60,456 nucleotides of DNA from positions 1 through 60,456 of the forward strand of contig JASLQF010000014.1 in the NCBI GenBank assembly GCA_030744625.1, in the 5' to 3' direction. Shown in pieces: positions 60,174 to 60,456 of this stretch. The notes below the pieces were generated by a model. It was given only the letters and a program-made list of their open reading frames with translations, was not told where the DNA came from and did no database searches. The translations under genes and the position numbers were made by a program. The stretch is from Rhodospirillales bacterium (GTDB taxonomy: Bacteria; Pseudomonadota; Alphaproteobacteria; Rhodospirillales; JASLQF01). Positions within the stretch are counted from its first letter, which is position 1, and every line of letters starts with the position of its first letter.

Positions 60174-60456
60174 CTAAAGCCCTATTCGGTGGGCGCGCGC
60201 CGTGAAGAAGATGCCGCTCGGCTTGGCGGCCGGCAGCTCCTTGACGGACTCGAGGCTCATGGTGTCGTAGACGACGACGCGGTCGGCGTCGCGCACGGAG
60301 ACCCAGACCTCCTCTCCGCGCGGCGTGAATTCTATGTGCAGGACGCCCTTGCCGGGCTTCAGGGTCTTGACGATACGCCGCGAGGGAACGTCGATGACCT
60401 GCACGGTGTCGTTGTCGGGCAGGGCGAAGTTGACCCAAACCTGCCGGCCGTCGGGG
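60174..60456 (-). CDS. nirF: NirF, C-terminal part (runs off the window)
   Basis: Only the last about 93 codons are present; the gene continues beyond base 60456. The visible part has d1-type propeller blades ('IVKTLKPGKGVLHIEFTPRG', 'VWVSVRDADRVVVYDTMSLE') ending 'PSGIFFTARAHRIGL', the typical NirF C-terminus. NirF acts in the periplasm on a late heme d1 intermediate. The rest of the nir operon, perhaps including nirS, should lie further on. Confidence 0.85.
   Translation of the reverse strand, partial: PDGRQVWVNFALPDNDTVQVIDVPSRRIVKTLKPGKGVLHIEFTPRGEEVWVSVRDADRVVVYDTMSLESVKELPAAKPSGIFFTARAHRIGL

Overview
The window is GC-rich DNA with overlapping operons, and it most likely comes from an alphaproteobacterium, probably a denitrifying, facultatively anaerobic relative of the Rhodospirillales. 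The evidence is a C4-pathway 5-aminolevulinate synthase, a heme d1 biosynthesis operon in the order nirF-D-L-G-H-J-N, a DctPQM TRAP transporter, CRP/FNR-type boxes, and gene families common in that group. The lineage is inferred from gene content, not from a marker gene. No rRNA, tRNA, CRISPR array or intact IS element was seen.

Layout. 0.2-10 kb: metabolic genes (TPR-GSCFA protein, isocitrate-lyase/PEP-mutase family enzyme, Hpt-domain protein, amino-acid dehydrogenase, nucleoside hydrolase, winged-helix protein, hemA, class III aminotransferase, SDR). 10.1-10.3 kb: an AT-rich gap with three perfect DnaA boxes and one near-match, followed by a perfect hairpin and a transposase remnant. 10.8-18.6 kb: SDR, manC, a membrane protein preceded by a triplicated Shine-Dalgarno repeat, a cobalamin-binding protein, an FNR-box-preceded universal stress protein, ribokinase and a DyP-type peroxidase. 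18.7-22.6 kb: oligopeptide/nickel-type ABC permeases and ATPases. Their likely binding protein lies about 7 kb away at 29.3-31.0 kb, with a respiratory module in between.

The respiratory module (23.8-29.3 kb) has a TauE/SafE-type membrane protein, a CcoI-type copper ATPase, a subunit II with an intact CuA motif, and an unusual heme-copper oxidase subunit I. In that subunit the active-site tyrosine position is Glu, and the HxH pair of helix X reads HxM. This suggests a nitric oxide reductase-like member of the superfamily. It fits the heme d1 genes at the other end of the window (54.7-60.5 kb), since cytochrome cd1 nitrite reductase makes NO. nirS itself is not in the window.

32.5-39.8 kb: a long minus-strand sulfur-trafficking cluster. 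It contains a split YeeE/YedE transporter, TusA, three small membrane or exported proteins (one only 30 aa), a rhodanese-like protein without its catalytic cysteine, two DsrE-like proteins, a periplasmic sulfurtransferase, a c-type cytochrome and a full-length YeeE/YedE. 40-54.5 kb: MetE-C-type enzyme, DUF1116 protein with a divergent glutamine amidotransferase, pcm, a peroxiredoxin-like protein, TRAP transporter, a stand-alone ParB-N protein, a PhnD-like protein with a cupin, an unrecognised 425-aa protein and an MFS transporter.

Mobile DNA: two MITE-like elements (23340-23663 and 31217-31482) have different 32-34-bp terminal inverted repeats, TA flanks and nested hairpins. They share a 27-nt internal core (25/27 identical). 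A solo end matching the second element lies just after a metallo-hydrolase gene at 32421-32437.
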